From contig QCLX01000003.1 of the NCBI GenBank assembly GCA_003214215.1, positions 21,360 through 85,359 on the forward strand: a DNA stretch of 64,000 nucleotides, read 5' to 3'. This document shows, in pieces, positions 8,968 through 16,351 of the stretch. Source of the DNA: Prochlorococcus sp. AG-418-G18. GTDB lineage: Bacteria; Cyanobacteriota; Cyanobacteriia; PCC-6307; Cyanobiaceae. The notes under the pieces are model-generated. The model was not told the origin of the DNA and made no database searches. It worked only from the letters and a program-made list of their open reading frames with translations. Within the stretch, counting starts at the first letter, position 1. Every line of letters starts with the position of its first letter. A program made the translations under genes and the position numbers.

Positions 8968-9672
8968 ATGGCTGATTGGTGGCAGTGGTCTCAAAAGAGA
9001 GAAAATGAAGCACTCACTTTTGCAGTTGTCGGCGTTGGAAGATTTGGAACCGCAGTTTGCAGAGAACTTATTAGTAATGGTGCTGATGTTTTGGCCGCAG
9101 ATTATTCTGAAAAAGCTATTGATGATTTAAGGCAATTAGAACCTTCGATAGAAGCGAGAGTTGTAGATTGTACTGATGAAGAGTCTATGAAGGAATCGGG
9201 AATTCTTGAAATGAATACTGTTGTAGTGGGTATTAGTGAACCTATTGAAGCAAGTATAACTACAACTCTTATTGCTAAGGATAGTGAAGGTAGCAAAGTG
9301 AAAAGAGTAATAGCGAGAGCTACCAGTGACTTGCACGAAAAAATGTTAAAAAGAGTAGGTGCAGATAAAGTTGTTTTCCCATCTAGGATGCAAGGAGAAA
9401 GATTAGGTTTAGAACTAGTAAGACCAAACCTGATCGAAAGATTGGAACTAGATAATCAAACTGGTATAGATGAAATAACTGTTCCAGAGGAATTTATTGG
9501 AAGATCTTTAAGAGATTTAAATTTGAGGAAAAATTATTTAGTAAATGTTCTTGCTGCAGGACCTGCTGAAGAGTTAACAGTTAATCCTCCAGCAAAATAT
9601 ATTTTGGAAAGAGGAAATATTTTGGTAGTCATGGGTAAAACTGTAGATTTACAGAAATTGCCTCAAAATTAA
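8968..9672 (+). CDS. KtrA/TrkA-type nucleotide-binding regulatory subunit
   Basis: This 234-aa peripheral subunit of the Ktr/Trk potassium system has an N-terminal RCK domain. Its Rossmann motif FAVVGVGRFGTAVCREL is near residues 18-34. A C-terminal TrkA-C domain (EEFIGRSLRDLNLRKNYLVNV) follows from about residue 165. It presumably binds ATP, ADP or NAD(H) and gates the membrane subunit encoded immediately upstream. The length is typical of KtrA (about 220 aa) and much shorter than enterobacterial TrkA. It is the last gene of the three-gene transporter group, and a convergent gene begins 6 bp past its stop. Confidence 0.9.
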   Translation: MADWWQWSQKRENEALTFAVVGVGRFGTAVCRELISNGADVLAADYSEKAIDDLRQLEPSIEARVVDCTDEESMKESGILEMNTVVVGISEPIEASITTTLIAKDSEGSKVKRVIARATSDLHEKMLKRVGADKVVFPSRMQGERLGLELVRPNLIERLELDNQTGIDEITVPEEFIGRSLRDLNLRKNYLVNVLAAGPAEELTVNPPAKYILERGNILVVMGKTVDLQKLPQN

Positions 9673-9678
9673 TTATTT

Positions 9679-9981
9679 TTAATCAGATTTTTTATAGTAT
9701 CTAATCCTTTGAGGAGCTCTTTTTAATCTTCTTACGGTTTGTTTTTCAAGTTCATCTCTAAATTTATCAGTATTTAAATTATTTTCTGAAACAGGTGATT
9801 TAGTTTCTTTTTCGAAATATTTTTTTATACCCTCTTGTATTAACACTTTTGCCATATTACTTACTGTTCTAGATTCATTATCGGCCAAAATAGTTAATTG
9901 CTCACATATTAATTCTGGAAGAACCACTTGAATTCTAGGGGATTTAGGCTTGCCATTAGTTGAGTTTTGGCGGGTAGCCAT
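9679..9981 (-). CDS. small ribbon-helix-helix-like putative DNA-binding protein
   Basis: I do not recognise a named family for this 100-aa protein. The central segment PRIQVVLPELICEQLTILA followed by ESRTVSNMAKVLIQEGIKKYF has the strand-helix-helix pattern of CopG/Arc-type RHH repressors. The N-terminus is basic and Ser/Asn-rich, and the C-terminal 30 residues are charged and probably disordered. It is transcribed divergently from a small + strand gene, and the 100-bp spacer holds an imperfect inverted repeat. That arrangement suggests autoregulation, though this is inference. No antitoxin-type partner is visible next to it. Confidence 0.65.
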   Translation of the reverse strand: MATRQNSTNGKPKSPRIQVVLPELICEQLTILADNESRTVSNMAKVLIQEGIKKYFEKETKSPVSENNLNTDKFRDELEKQTVRRLKRAPQRIRYYKKSD

Positions 9982-10000
9982 GAGTCAAAGTTGATAACTG

Positions 10001-10059
10001 TTACTTATTAGTATACACTGTTAGTCAAGGATACTATCTTTGTGTATATTATTAGTAAG
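10001..10059. promoter_or_regulatory. imperfect inverted repeat in divergent intergenic region
   Basis: Two 18-bp arms face each other here. The left arm is TTACTTATTAGTATACAC and the right arm is GTGTATATTATTAGTAAG; the right arm differs from the exact reverse complement of the left at a few positions only. They flank a 23-bp spacer between the divergently transcribed RHH-like gene and the 112-aa gene. Each arm contains a TATAxT-like hexamer pointing toward its own gene, so the arms could be paired -10 regions, operator half-sites, or both. Confidence 0.4.
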
Positions 10060-10098
10060 GAAATTTATGTCCGTATCAATTAATTGTTTTATTGTCCC

Positions 10099-10437
10099 AT
10101 GAAAAATTCAAGAAAAATTGATTCTCCTAAAAGGTCGATAATTGATAAACCGAAAAAAAGATTAGTCAATTCTGATTCTCACGATAACGAAAATAGTGAT
10201 GTTTTGGTATCAGCTGTAATTAGTCCATATTTATTAACTCATCTTCACCATATTCTTCAGCAGTCTGAGTATTATGCCCAAAAAGATGGTAGAAAATCTC
10301 ACGCAGCTAACTTTGCGAAACTAAGAAAAGTTTTATGTCTAGACGCAAGAAGTATGGCGGATGCCTCTGCAAAAGAGATAAAAGATGTGGATAATGATTT
10401 ATCTAATAATAAATATAATGAACAAAATGTAGCTTGA
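10099..10437 (+). CDS. conserved hypothetical protein, 112 aa
   Basis: I do not recognise this protein. The ORF-track frame opens at a TTG, but the ATG five codons in (MKNSRKIDSPKR) is the more natural start and is used here. The first 35 residues are very basic and Ser-rich. The middle (SAVISPYLLTHLHHILQQSEYYAQKDG) looks like one amphipathic helix, and the tail is acidic and Asn-rich. There is no signal peptide or membrane segment. It is divergent from the RHH-like gene and 34 bp upstream of the Nif11-like gene on the same strand. Confidence 0.6.
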   Translation: MKNSRKIDSPKRSIIDKPKKRLVNSDSHDNENSDVLVSAVISPYLLTHLHHILQQSEYYAQKDGRKSHAANFAKLRKVLCLDARSMADASAKEIKDVDNDLSNNKYNEQNVA

Positions 10438-10443
10438 AGTAAT

Positions 10444-10463
10444 AATCTATTTATAAATAGATT
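10444..10463. repeat. perfect 20-bp palindrome between two small genes
   Basis: AATCTATTTA is followed directly by its reverse complement TAAATAGATT, and then by TTAAAA. The site lies 7 bp after the stop of the 112-aa gene and 9 bp before the ATG of the Nif11-like gene. It could be an attenuator-type hairpin or an operator. The T-run is too short for a convincing terminator. Confidence 0.5.
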
Positions 10464-10471
10464 TTAAAACC

Positions 10472-10702
10472 ATGTCCAGTAATGCTGAAAAGCTCTATAA
10501 GTTAATAGCCAACGATTCCAAAAAGAAACAAATTCTGTTTATGACAGCCTTAACTAATCCCAAAAAAGCCCTAGATAAAATATGCGAAATTGGTAACGAC
10601 TTAAATATGTCTGTGACTAAAGAAGAGGTTATTGAATATTTGAGTACTATTGATGATGAGGCAACTAAAATGTGGTTAATCAAGGCTCGAGGAGGTCTTT
10701 AG
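10472..10702 (+). CDS. Nif11-like small protein / leader-peptide domain
   Basis: This 76-aa protein resembles the Nif11 domain seen in leader regions of cyanobacterial peptide natural products and in stand-alone nitrogen-fixation-associated proteins. Characteristic are a helical N-terminus with YKLIANDSKKKQILF, the NPKKALDKICEIGNDLNMS segment, and the VTKEEVIEYL helix. The sequence ends ARGGL, so a double glycine sits one residue before the stop with no core peptide after it. No lanthionine synthetase, radical-SAM maturase or peptidase-transporter is nearby. The last 23 bp overlap a small opposite-strand gene. Its function is unknown, and assignment to Nif11 is by pattern only. Confidence 0.6.
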   Translation: MSSNAEKLYKLIANDSKKKQILFMTALTNPKKALDKICEIGNDLNMSVTKEEVIEYLSTIDDEATKMWLIKARGGL

Positions 10703-10856
10703 GAAAAGGTTTCGAATAATTATCATTTTGATTAGGAATAGGTTTTATTCTTTTGTTGTAGCCACCTCCACCAGCCAAAGTCCAAAAAAACCAATAACTT
10801 GGAATTGCAAGAGCTGCAGCTATGAAAATCACTACAATTTGTTCTATTCTTTTCAT
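10680..10856 (-). CDS. small single-pass membrane protein, 58 aa (not in ORF track)
   Basis: Reading the minus strand from the ATG at 10856 gives MKRIEQIVVIFIAAALAIPS, then a hydrophobic YWFFWTLAGGGG, then a polar Pro/Asn-rich tail ending DLLEP. The start plus a hydrophobic helix at about residues 7-29 and a positively charged N-terminus indicate a small inner-membrane protein. I do not know a function. Its 3' end overlaps the convergent Nif11-like gene by 23 bp. The frame is fully open over 59 codons in AT-rich DNA and the composition is protein-like, which supports it as real. Confidence 0.6.
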   Translation of the reverse strand: MKRIEQIVVIFIAAALAIPSYWFFWTLAGGGGYNKRIKPIPNQNDNYSKPFPKDLLEP

Positions 10857-10928
10857 AATTTAATATTATTCCACAAAATATTTTTTAGTAAATAAGCCAC
10901 AGATTTTGTAAATTCTATTTTTAAAACA

Positions 10929-12554
10929 GTGATTAGATTTGAAGGTGTAAGCAAAATTTATTCTACAGATGTTGTTTTAAAAAATATTAGTTGGGAAATT
11001 AAGAAAGGAGAAAAAGTTGGCTTAGTTGGTTCTAATGGTGCAGGTAAATCAACCCAATTTAAGATTTTAATTGGAGAGGAAGAGCAAACAAGTGGAACGA
11101 TTATTAAAGAGGGAAATCCTAAAATTGCCCATTTAAAGCAAGAGTTTGATTGTAATTTGAATTTTTCAGTAAGACAGGAATTAGAAAGTTCTTTTAAAGA
11201 TATACAAATTGTTGCCATTAAACTTTTAGAAATTGAGAATAAAATGAAATCGTTGGATATAAAAAAAAATTCCGATGAACTTGAAATATTTGTAAATCAA
11301 CTCGCAAAATATCAAGCAAAATTTGAAGCTTTAGGTGGTTATAAAATGCAATCTGATGTAGAAAAAATATTACCAAAATTAGGCTTTTCTATAGAAGATG
11401 CTGATAAATTAGTTGGCAATTTCTCAGGTGGATGGCAGATGAAAGTTGCACTTGGAAAAATAATCTTACAAAAACCTGATTTACTTTTACTGGATGAACC
11501 AACCAATCATTTAGATTTAGAAACTATTTTTTGGTTGGAAGAATATCTATTATCGCTTAAAATTGCTGTTGTTATAATCAGCCATGATAGATATTTCTTA
11601 GATAAATTATGTAAAAAAATAATTTTTGTAGATAGAGGAACATCTGAAACATATAATGGGAACTATTCTTTTTTTATCGAACAGAAATCTTTGAATGAAG
11701 AATCACAAAATAAGTCATATCAATTACAACAAAAAGAAATTGACTTACAGAAGAGGTATATAGATAGATTTAGAGCTAGTGCAACTAGAAGTTCTCAAGC
11801 AAAGAGTAGAGAAAAACAATTAAAAAAGATTTCTAAAATTGAGGCTCCCATAGCAAAATCAAAAAGTCCTGTTTTTAATTTTCCAGAGTGCCCTCGCTCA
11901 GGAAAATTAGTTCTAAATATCAAAAATTTGTCTCATAGTTTCGAGGATAAAATTCTTTTTTTAGATATTAATTTAAAGATTTCTTCTGGGGAGAAAATAG
12001 CAATATTGGGACCTAATGGCTCCGGCAAATCTACATTGCTTAAAATTATTATGAAAAAAATATCTCCTGAAATTGGAGAAATTAATCTTGGTAAACATAA
12101 TATAATTACTAGCTATTATGAACAGAATCAGGCTGAAGCACTTTCACTTGACGAAAGGGTTATTGATTTAATATGTAATGAGTCTCCAGAATGGTCCCAA
12201 AAAAAAGTTAGAACATTTTTAGGGGGTTTTGGCTTTCAAAATGAAACTGTTTTTAAATATATTAAACAACTCAGTGGGGGAGAAAAGGCAAGATTAGCAT
12301 TGGCGCTCATGATTATTAATCCTAGTAATTTCCTTCTTTTGGACGAACCAACTAATCATTTGGATCTGCAATCTAAAGAAAACTTAGAATTAGCAATTAA
12401 AAATTATAAAGGTTCATTATTAATCATTTCTCATGATCGGTATTTTATTTCAAAGGTTGCAAATAGAATTATTGAAATTAAAGATTCAAAGTTGTTTTCA
12501 TATGATGGTAATTATGAATATTTTTTAGAAAAAACTCGAAGCCAAAAAATTTGA
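10929..12554 (+). CDS. ABC-F family ATPase (Uup/EttA-like translation factor)
   Basis: This 541-aa soluble protein has two ABC ATPase domains and no membrane segment. The first domain has Walker A GSNGAGKST near residue 36, signature FSGGWQMK and Walker B LLLLDEPTNHLDL. The second has GPNGSGKST near 363, signature LSGGEKAR and LLLDEPTNHLDL. A charged linker around residues 245-310 corresponds to the ABC-F P-site tRNA interaction motif. Family members act on the ribosome, not in transport. The start is GTG. It stands as a single gene divergent from the 58-aa membrane protein, with 72 bp between them. Confidence 0.92.
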   Translation: MIRFEGVSKIYSTDVVLKNISWEIKKGEKVGLVGSNGAGKSTQFKILIGEEEQTSGTIIKEGNPKIAHLKQEFDCNLNFSVRQELESSFKDIQIVAIKLLEIENKMKSLDIKKNSDELEIFVNQLAKYQAKFEALGGYKMQSDVEKILPKLGFSIEDADKLVGNFSGGWQMKVALGKIILQKPDLLLLDEPTNHLDLETIFWLEEYLLSLKIAVVIISHDRYFLDKLCKKIIFVDRGTSETYNGNYSFFIEQKSLNEESQNKSYQLQQKEIDLQKRYIDRFRASATRSSQAKSREKQLKKISKIEAPIAKSKSPVFNFPECPRSGKLVLNIKNLSHSFEDKILFLDINLKISSGEKIAILGPNGSGKSTLLKIIMKKISPEIGEINLGKHNIITSYYEQNQAEALSLDERVIDLICNESPEWSQKKVRTFLGGFGFQNETVFKYIKQLSGGEKARLALALMIINPSNFLLLDEPTNHLDLQSKENLELAIKNYKGSLLIISHDRYFISKVANRIIEIKDSKLFSYDGNYEYFLEKTRSQKI

Positions 12555-12665
12555 TTACTTTTAATAAAATTTACAATTGGCTAAGTAAGATCACTCATTT
12601 ATCTTTACATAGTTTACCGTCCTTGATTAATCTTAAAAATACAAAAACAGGTTTTAATAATTGAA

Positions 12666-12809
12666 ATGAAAAATTACGATTTCCAAGAAAAACATTTTCA
12701 AATTTCTGATCCTATTGAAAGTTATTTTGAATGTATTACTTCCTGCGATATAAGGGATGGTATTTGTATTTCTAGGTGTGTGGAATTACTTAAAGAGAAT
12801 AATGATTGA
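12666..12809 (+). CDS. 47-aa Cys-containing small protein (not in ORF track)
   Basis: An open frame from ATG 12666 to TGA 12809 encodes MKNYDFQEKHFQISDPIESY followed by a segment with four cysteines (FECITSCDIRDGICISRC). The cysteine spacing CxxxC...CxxxC suggests a metal-binding or disulfide helical hairpin. The remainder is charged. I do not recognise the family, although small proteins of this pattern are common in picocyanobacteria. It lies alone in a 260-bp gap, convergent with the HtrA-like protease gene and 5 bp from its stop. No strong Shine-Dalgarno is visible, as is common in this organism. Confidence 0.6.
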   Translation: MKNYDFQEKHFQISDPIESYFECITSCDIRDGICISRCVELLKENND

Positions 12810-12814
12810 AACTT

Positions 12815-13969
12815 TTAGTAATTTTGTAAATTTGTGATATCAGTTGGTTTTAAACTTAATTTAATAAATTTATTTCTACGCTTTAATAATATATTTATTT
12901 GTTTTTTAATACCATTTTTACTTATTTGGTTAATAACGTCTGAAGCGGTTTCAATATCTTTATTACCAACTTTTATGATGATGTCATTTACTGTAATTCC
13001 ACTCTTTTCAGCTGGACTATTAGGTACAACAGAACCAACTTTTACGATTTTTTTATTTGTTTCAAAATTAGTTTCATCTATTAAGCTTATCCCAATCATA
13101 GGATGTATTGCTTTTCCGTAATTTATTAGTTGATAAGCAATTTCTTTAGCTTTATTTATTGGGATTGCGAAACTTAGACCCGCTCCTGGACCTGATCTGA
13201 TTAAGGTATTAATGCCAATTACTTCTCCATTGACATTCAAGAGTGGACCTCCAGAATTTCCAGGATTAATGGCAGCATCTGTTTGAATCAGTTCAAGTTT
13301 TTTATCGTATATTCCTAATTGAGTGACATTTCTTTTTAGATTGCTAATAATGCCAAGTGTAACTGTGTTTTCAAGTCCGAATGGATTCCCAACTGCAATT
13401 GCCCAATCACCAACTTTAATTTTTGATGAATCGCCAAATGGTGCTTTTGGCCAAGGTCCTTTTCCTTCAATTTTAAGAACAGCTAAATCAGTAAAAACGT
13501 CTTGACCTATTAGTTTTGCTTTTAATTTTTTGCCGTTGGTTAAACCAACAATTACATTATCCGATCCACTCACCACATGAGCGTTAGTCATTACAAGTCC
13601 GTCTGCAAAAATAAATCCACTTCCTTGGTTTTGCTCAATCCTTGGTTGATTTTCGTTGTATAAATCTAGACCAAAAAATCTTTCAAAATATGGGTCTAGA
13701 AATAGTTGAGAATTTCTTGGTAATTTTCTTTTTTTTATATATCTTTGTGTATCAATTGTTACTACAGAAGAACCAGTTCGTTCTACAGCTTTAGTTATAA
13801 AAGATTTATTTGAATAAAGATTAACTTGATTAAATTTTGTTTTAGTTAATGGCTGGGAAATTATATTTGCTGGGCAAAATAAACCAATAGTAATTGCTGA
13901 AGAGAATAATAATTGGTTGTATTTTTTCAATTTTGTTTGTCTTATGTTCTTCCAATACATTAAATACAT
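12815..13969 (-). CDS. HtrA/Deg-type periplasmic serine protease with PDZ domain
   Basis: This 384-aa trypsin-like protease of the DegP/DegQ/HhoA family degrades misfolded envelope or lumenal proteins. A signal anchor spans about residues 18-38. The catalytic triad is visible as His131 (TNAHVV), Asp161 (TDLAVLK) and Ser239 (GNSGGP). A single PDZ domain follows at about residues 285-375 (VPNSPAEKSGITVNDIIIKVG). One PDZ is the cyanobacterial Hho pattern rather than the two of E. coli DegP. A second ATG three codons downstream of the first is an equally plausible start. It is divergent from the DUF2973 gene across 132 bp. Confidence 0.92.
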   Translation of the reverse strand: MYLMYWKNIRQTKLKKYNQLLFSSAITIGLFCPANIISQPLTKTKFNQVNLYSNKSFITKAVERTGSSVVTIDTQRYIKKRKLPRNSQLFLDPYFERFFGLDLYNENQPRIEQNQGSGFIFADGLVMTNAHVVSGSDNVIVGLTNGKKLKAKLIGQDVFTDLAVLKIEGKGPWPKAPFGDSSKIKVGDWAIAVGNPFGLENTVTLGIISNLKRNVTQLGIYDKKLELIQTDAAINPGNSGGPLLNVNGEVIGINTLIRSGPGAGLSFAIPINKAKEIAYQLINYGKAIHPMIGISLIDETNFETNKKIVKVGSVVPNSPAEKSGITVNDIIIKVGNKDIETASDVINQISKNGIKKQINILLKRRNKFIKLSLKPTDITNLQNY

Positions 13970-14101
13970 ATCTTCAATGTACTTTTAATATAACTACTAA
14001 AAAAATAAATTTATCCTAAAGAGTATTTATAAACTTAAAATAGCTAATTTTCTTTTTTTCGGGCTATGATAATAAATATATCTTTTTGATTTATAAGTGT
14101 A

Positions 14102-14365
14102 ATGTCATTACTATTTCCAATTTTATACTCTGCAGCATTAACATATCTAGTCTGGAAAGCTTTTAAAGTTATGTCTAATGGTTGGAATATATCTGGTTCA
14201 GAAAGAAAACGTTACAGTAATTATAGTTTTAAACAAAAAAACTACACAATACATCCAGAACTTTTAGATAAATCAGGCAACATAACAGAAGAGGAGTTAT
14301 TAACAGTAAGATTTTCAAATGATAATGACTCTTCCCTTGAAGAAAAGGGTTCAACTACTGATTAA
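14102..14365 (+). CDS. DUF2973-type small membrane protein
   Basis: This 87-aa protein has one N-terminal transmembrane helix (LLFPILYSAALTYLVWKAFKV), a polar middle and the segment HPELLDKSGNITEEELLTVRF. It matches my memory of the cyanobacterial DUF2973 family. The function is unknown. It begins a run of small + strand genes, with the 127-aa conserved protein following after 25 bp and an HLI protein after that. It may be a thylakoid or cytoplasmic-membrane accessory protein, which is inference from the helix alone. Confidence 0.6.
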   Translation: MSLLFPILYSAALTYLVWKAFKVMSNGWNISGSERKRYSNYSFKQKNYTIHPELLDKSGNITEEELLTVRFSNDNDSSLEEKGSTTD

Positions 14366-14390
14366 TCGAATCAAATTTTAAGGAAGAAAA

Positions 14391-14774
14391 TTGGAATTAA
14401 GAACTAAAATTGTCTCAGCGGTCATAAGATCTCTTAAGTTACCACCAAGGTTTCGTTTAAAAATGGTTAAGGAAGATCCTGTTAGGCTTGAACTAAGTCT
14501 TACTCCTTCTTACGGTAAAAATCCAGTTATTGTTGGTTTAGTAGAGTCTTTAGACCTAGTTGCGCGAAGAGATCGAGAGGGCAGATTACCCAGAGACCTA
14601 CAAGGAACTTGGGATTGGACAGTAAGGCATGGTAAGGTCACTACTGGAGGATGGAATCCTATGCTAAAAGAAGCATTGCAAACAATGTTTGATACAGGAT
14701 TGCCAGCTATTGTATATGAGGAATTAACTGGAGATGAATATCGACCAGTAGATGGTGTTAGACATATTAAATAA
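14391..14774 (+). CDS. conserved cyanobacterial hypothetical protein, 127 aa
   Basis: I recognise this only as a conserved picocyanobacterial protein without a named function. It starts with TTG (LELRTKIVSAVIRSLKLPP). It is rich in conserved-looking Gly, Pro, Trp and Arg, for example DLVARRDREGRLPRDLQGTW and TGLPAIVYEELTGDEYRP, and this unusually low-Asn composition implies strong purifying selection. There is no membrane helix. It is cotranscribed with the DUF2973 gene (25-bp gap). A perfect hairpin lies immediately after its stop. Confidence 0.65.
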   Translation: MELRTKIVSAVIRSLKLPPRFRLKMVKEDPVRLELSLTPSYGKNPVIVGLVESLDLVARRDREGRLPRDLQGTWDWTVRHGKVTTGGWNPMLKEALQTMFDTGLPAIVYEELTGDEYRPVDGVRHIK

Positions 14775-14776
14775 AT

Positions 14777-14798
14777 AATTTATGATTTATCATAAATT
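14777..14798. repeat. 10-bp perfect hairpin downstream of 127-aa gene, upstream of HLI gene
   Basis: AATTTATGAT, a TT loop and ATCATAAATT form a perfect stem 2 bp after the upstream stop codon and 45 bp before the HLI start. Only CTTCCTT follows, so it is a weak candidate terminator. It could instead mark a processing site or operator ahead of the stress-inducible hli gene. Confidence 0.4.
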
Positions 14799-14843
14799 CT
14801 TCCTTAAAACGTTAAAATAAATTGATAGATAATTTAGCTAATT

Positions 14844-14990
14844 ATGAATGATGAAAATCAACAAAGATTTGGCTTTGTAAATTTTGCTGAAACCTGGAAT
14901 GGTCGTATGGCTATGATGGGTATTTTGATTGGTCTTGGCACTGAATTAATTACTGGACAAAGTATTCTTCGACAAATTGGAATAGGTTAA
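14844..14990 (+). CDS. hli: high-light-inducible protein (HLI/SCP/Hlip), 48 aa (not in ORF track)
   Basis: The open frame from ATG 14844 to TAA 14990 encodes a one-helix chlorophyll a/b-binding-like protein. The family signature ExxNGRxAMxG is exact: ETWNGRMAMMG at residues 16-26, followed by hydrophobic ILIGLGTELITG. Such proteins bind chlorophyll and carotenoid in thylakoids, protect photosystem II assembly and quench energy under high light. The 48-aa length fits the short picocyanobacterial Hli class. It ends 4 bp before the convergent zinc-ribbon gene. Many hli copies in this group are phage-borne, but this one sits among core genes. Confidence 0.93.
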   Translation: MNDENQQRFGFVNFAETWNGRMAMMGILIGLGTELITGQSILRQIGIG

Positions 14991-14994
14991 ATTT

Positions 14995-15336
14995 TTATTT
15001 TACTTCTTCAGCCTTTACTTCAATGGTACTCTCGCTAGGCTTTTTATCTGATTGATTTTTTTTATTAATACCCTCTAAGTCTGCTCCACAGTTGATGCAG
15101 GTGGCATTTTCACCAAAAGATAATGCACCACAACTACTACATGTATTAATTTTCGACTTGTAAGAATTAAAACCTATATATATTAAAAGTAATAATAAAA
15201 GAGGAATTAGAAATAAGAGCAGTATGATATTGCCAAGAAAGCTTATGATAAAGTTAATTCCAAAAATTGGAATAACCAACAGCATTATTAATAAATAAGT
15301 AATCAAATTTTTATTAGCTTTAAGAAAATAGTACAT
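14995..15336 (-). CDS. membrane protein with C-terminal zinc ribbon
   Basis: This 113-aa protein has two N-terminal hydrophobic helices at about residues 10-55 (LITYLLIMLLVIPIFG and NIILLLFLIPLLLLLLIY). A rubredoxin-like zinc ribbon follows with two CxxC pairs, TCSSCGALSFGENATCINCGA at about residues 64-84. The tail is acidic and Lys/Glu-rich. The function is unknown, and similar zinc-ribbon membrane proteins occur next to BrkB proteins. It lies 8 bp downstream of the YihY/BrkB gene, so the two are probably cotranscribed. Confidence 0.65.
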   Translation of the reverse strand: MYYFLKANKNLITYLLIMLLVIPIFGINFIISFLGNIILLLFLIPLLLLLLIYIGFNSYKSKINTCSSCGALSFGENATCINCGADLEGINKKNQSDKKPSESTIEVKAEEVK

Positions 15337-15344
15337 TGAAGTTT

Positions 15345-16277
15345 TTAAAATCTCTTTTGTCTTTTCTTATTTACTAAGGACATACTAGCAATGACAACGC
15401 TCCAACACTGTCCAAAATATAGAATAACTCCTAGCAGCCAAACCCATAAAGTGAGGACAAGAAAACCTCCAATAAAGCCATATGCTTGAAACCTTGTACC
15501 AAGTGAGAGAATACTTTTACTAACTGCCAAGTTCAATGTAGTTAGGCCAATTCCGATAAGAAAAGATCCAGGTAAAAGTGGTCTCAAAGGAACTTTTCTA
15601 CTAGGTAAAAGGGCTTGTAATAAAAGAGCCATTAGAGAAAATCCAATTAATGGTATTGCAAATTGACCAACTTGTAATAGGGGCAACTTTAGCAATAAAT
15701 CAGAAATTAAATTATTTGATTCTGAAAGATTTTCTAATACATTGCTTGGGATCATTCTAAGATTTGCACTAATTTGATCTAATACCATTAAAAATCCTAT
15801 GAAGAATACTATTAAAAAAGCTTCAACTCGATTTCGCAGGAACCTTGAAGCTTGCTCTCGCCAAGCAGCATTAGCTTTTTTAGAAGGCAGTTCGTCTTCC
15901 CATAGTCTATCTGCACCTCTTTGGAGAGATAAATATGCATTTCCTGCTGTAAATAGCAAAAACATAGCTCCTAGAATTCCTGCTCCAAAACCTTGATCAA
16001 TTAAATTAAATAATGTAGTTTCTACTAATTCAACTACTGAAGGAGGCAAAACTTGAGCCGCAATAGAAATTATTTGTTGATCTAATCCCTCTTGTTTTCC
16101 TAGGAACCATGATGCTATTGAAAGAGAAATTAGAAGAATAGGAAAAAATGATTGTAGTGTGTAGTAAGCAAATGCAGCACTTAAGTCGATACAATCAGAT
16201 CTGCTCCATCTTTCGCAAGCTCCCCATAAACTTTTCAGTATCCATGTTGAGCTGCGCTGCATATTTATTTTCTTCAA
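15345..16277 (-). CDS. YihY/virulence factor BrkB family membrane protein
   Basis: This 310-aa polytopic protein has about six transmembrane segments. The family hallmark AAFAYYTLQSFFPILLISLS is at residues 35-54, and GNAYLSLQRGADRLW is near 110. A long amphipathic DRL/NAAW linker precedes the C-terminal helices. Family members have been proposed as tRNA-processing 'RNase BN' in error, and as transporters of lipids or solutes; the real function remains unsettled. It is the first gene of a two-gene unit with the zinc-ribbon protein. Confidence 0.85.
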   Translation of the reverse strand: MKKINMQRSSTWILKSLWGACERWSRSDCIDLSAAFAYYTLQSFFPILLISLSIASWFLGKQEGLDQQIISIAAQVLPPSVVELVETTLFNLIDQGFGAGILGAMFLLFTAGNAYLSLQRGADRLWEDELPSKKANAAWREQASRFLRNRVEAFLIVFFIGFLMVLDQISANLRMIPSNVLENLSESNNLISDLLLKLPLLQVGQFAIPLIGFSLMALLLQALLPSRKVPLRPLLPGSFLIGIGLTTLNLAVSKSILSLGTRFQAYGFIGGFLVLTLWVWLLGVILYFGQCWSVVIASMSLVNKKRQKRF

Positions 16278-16351
16278 ATATTTGTCTTAATGTATTTTTT
16301 TATTGTATCTAATTAAGAAATTTTTCAAGCAATTATTTCTTTATGATGCAA

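Noticed and set aside
12555-12665. A possible terminator between the ABC-F and 47-aa genes (AGCCAA/TTGGCT pair).
   Set aside because: The 6-bp stem has a loop of about 30 nt and no T-run, so it is not supported.
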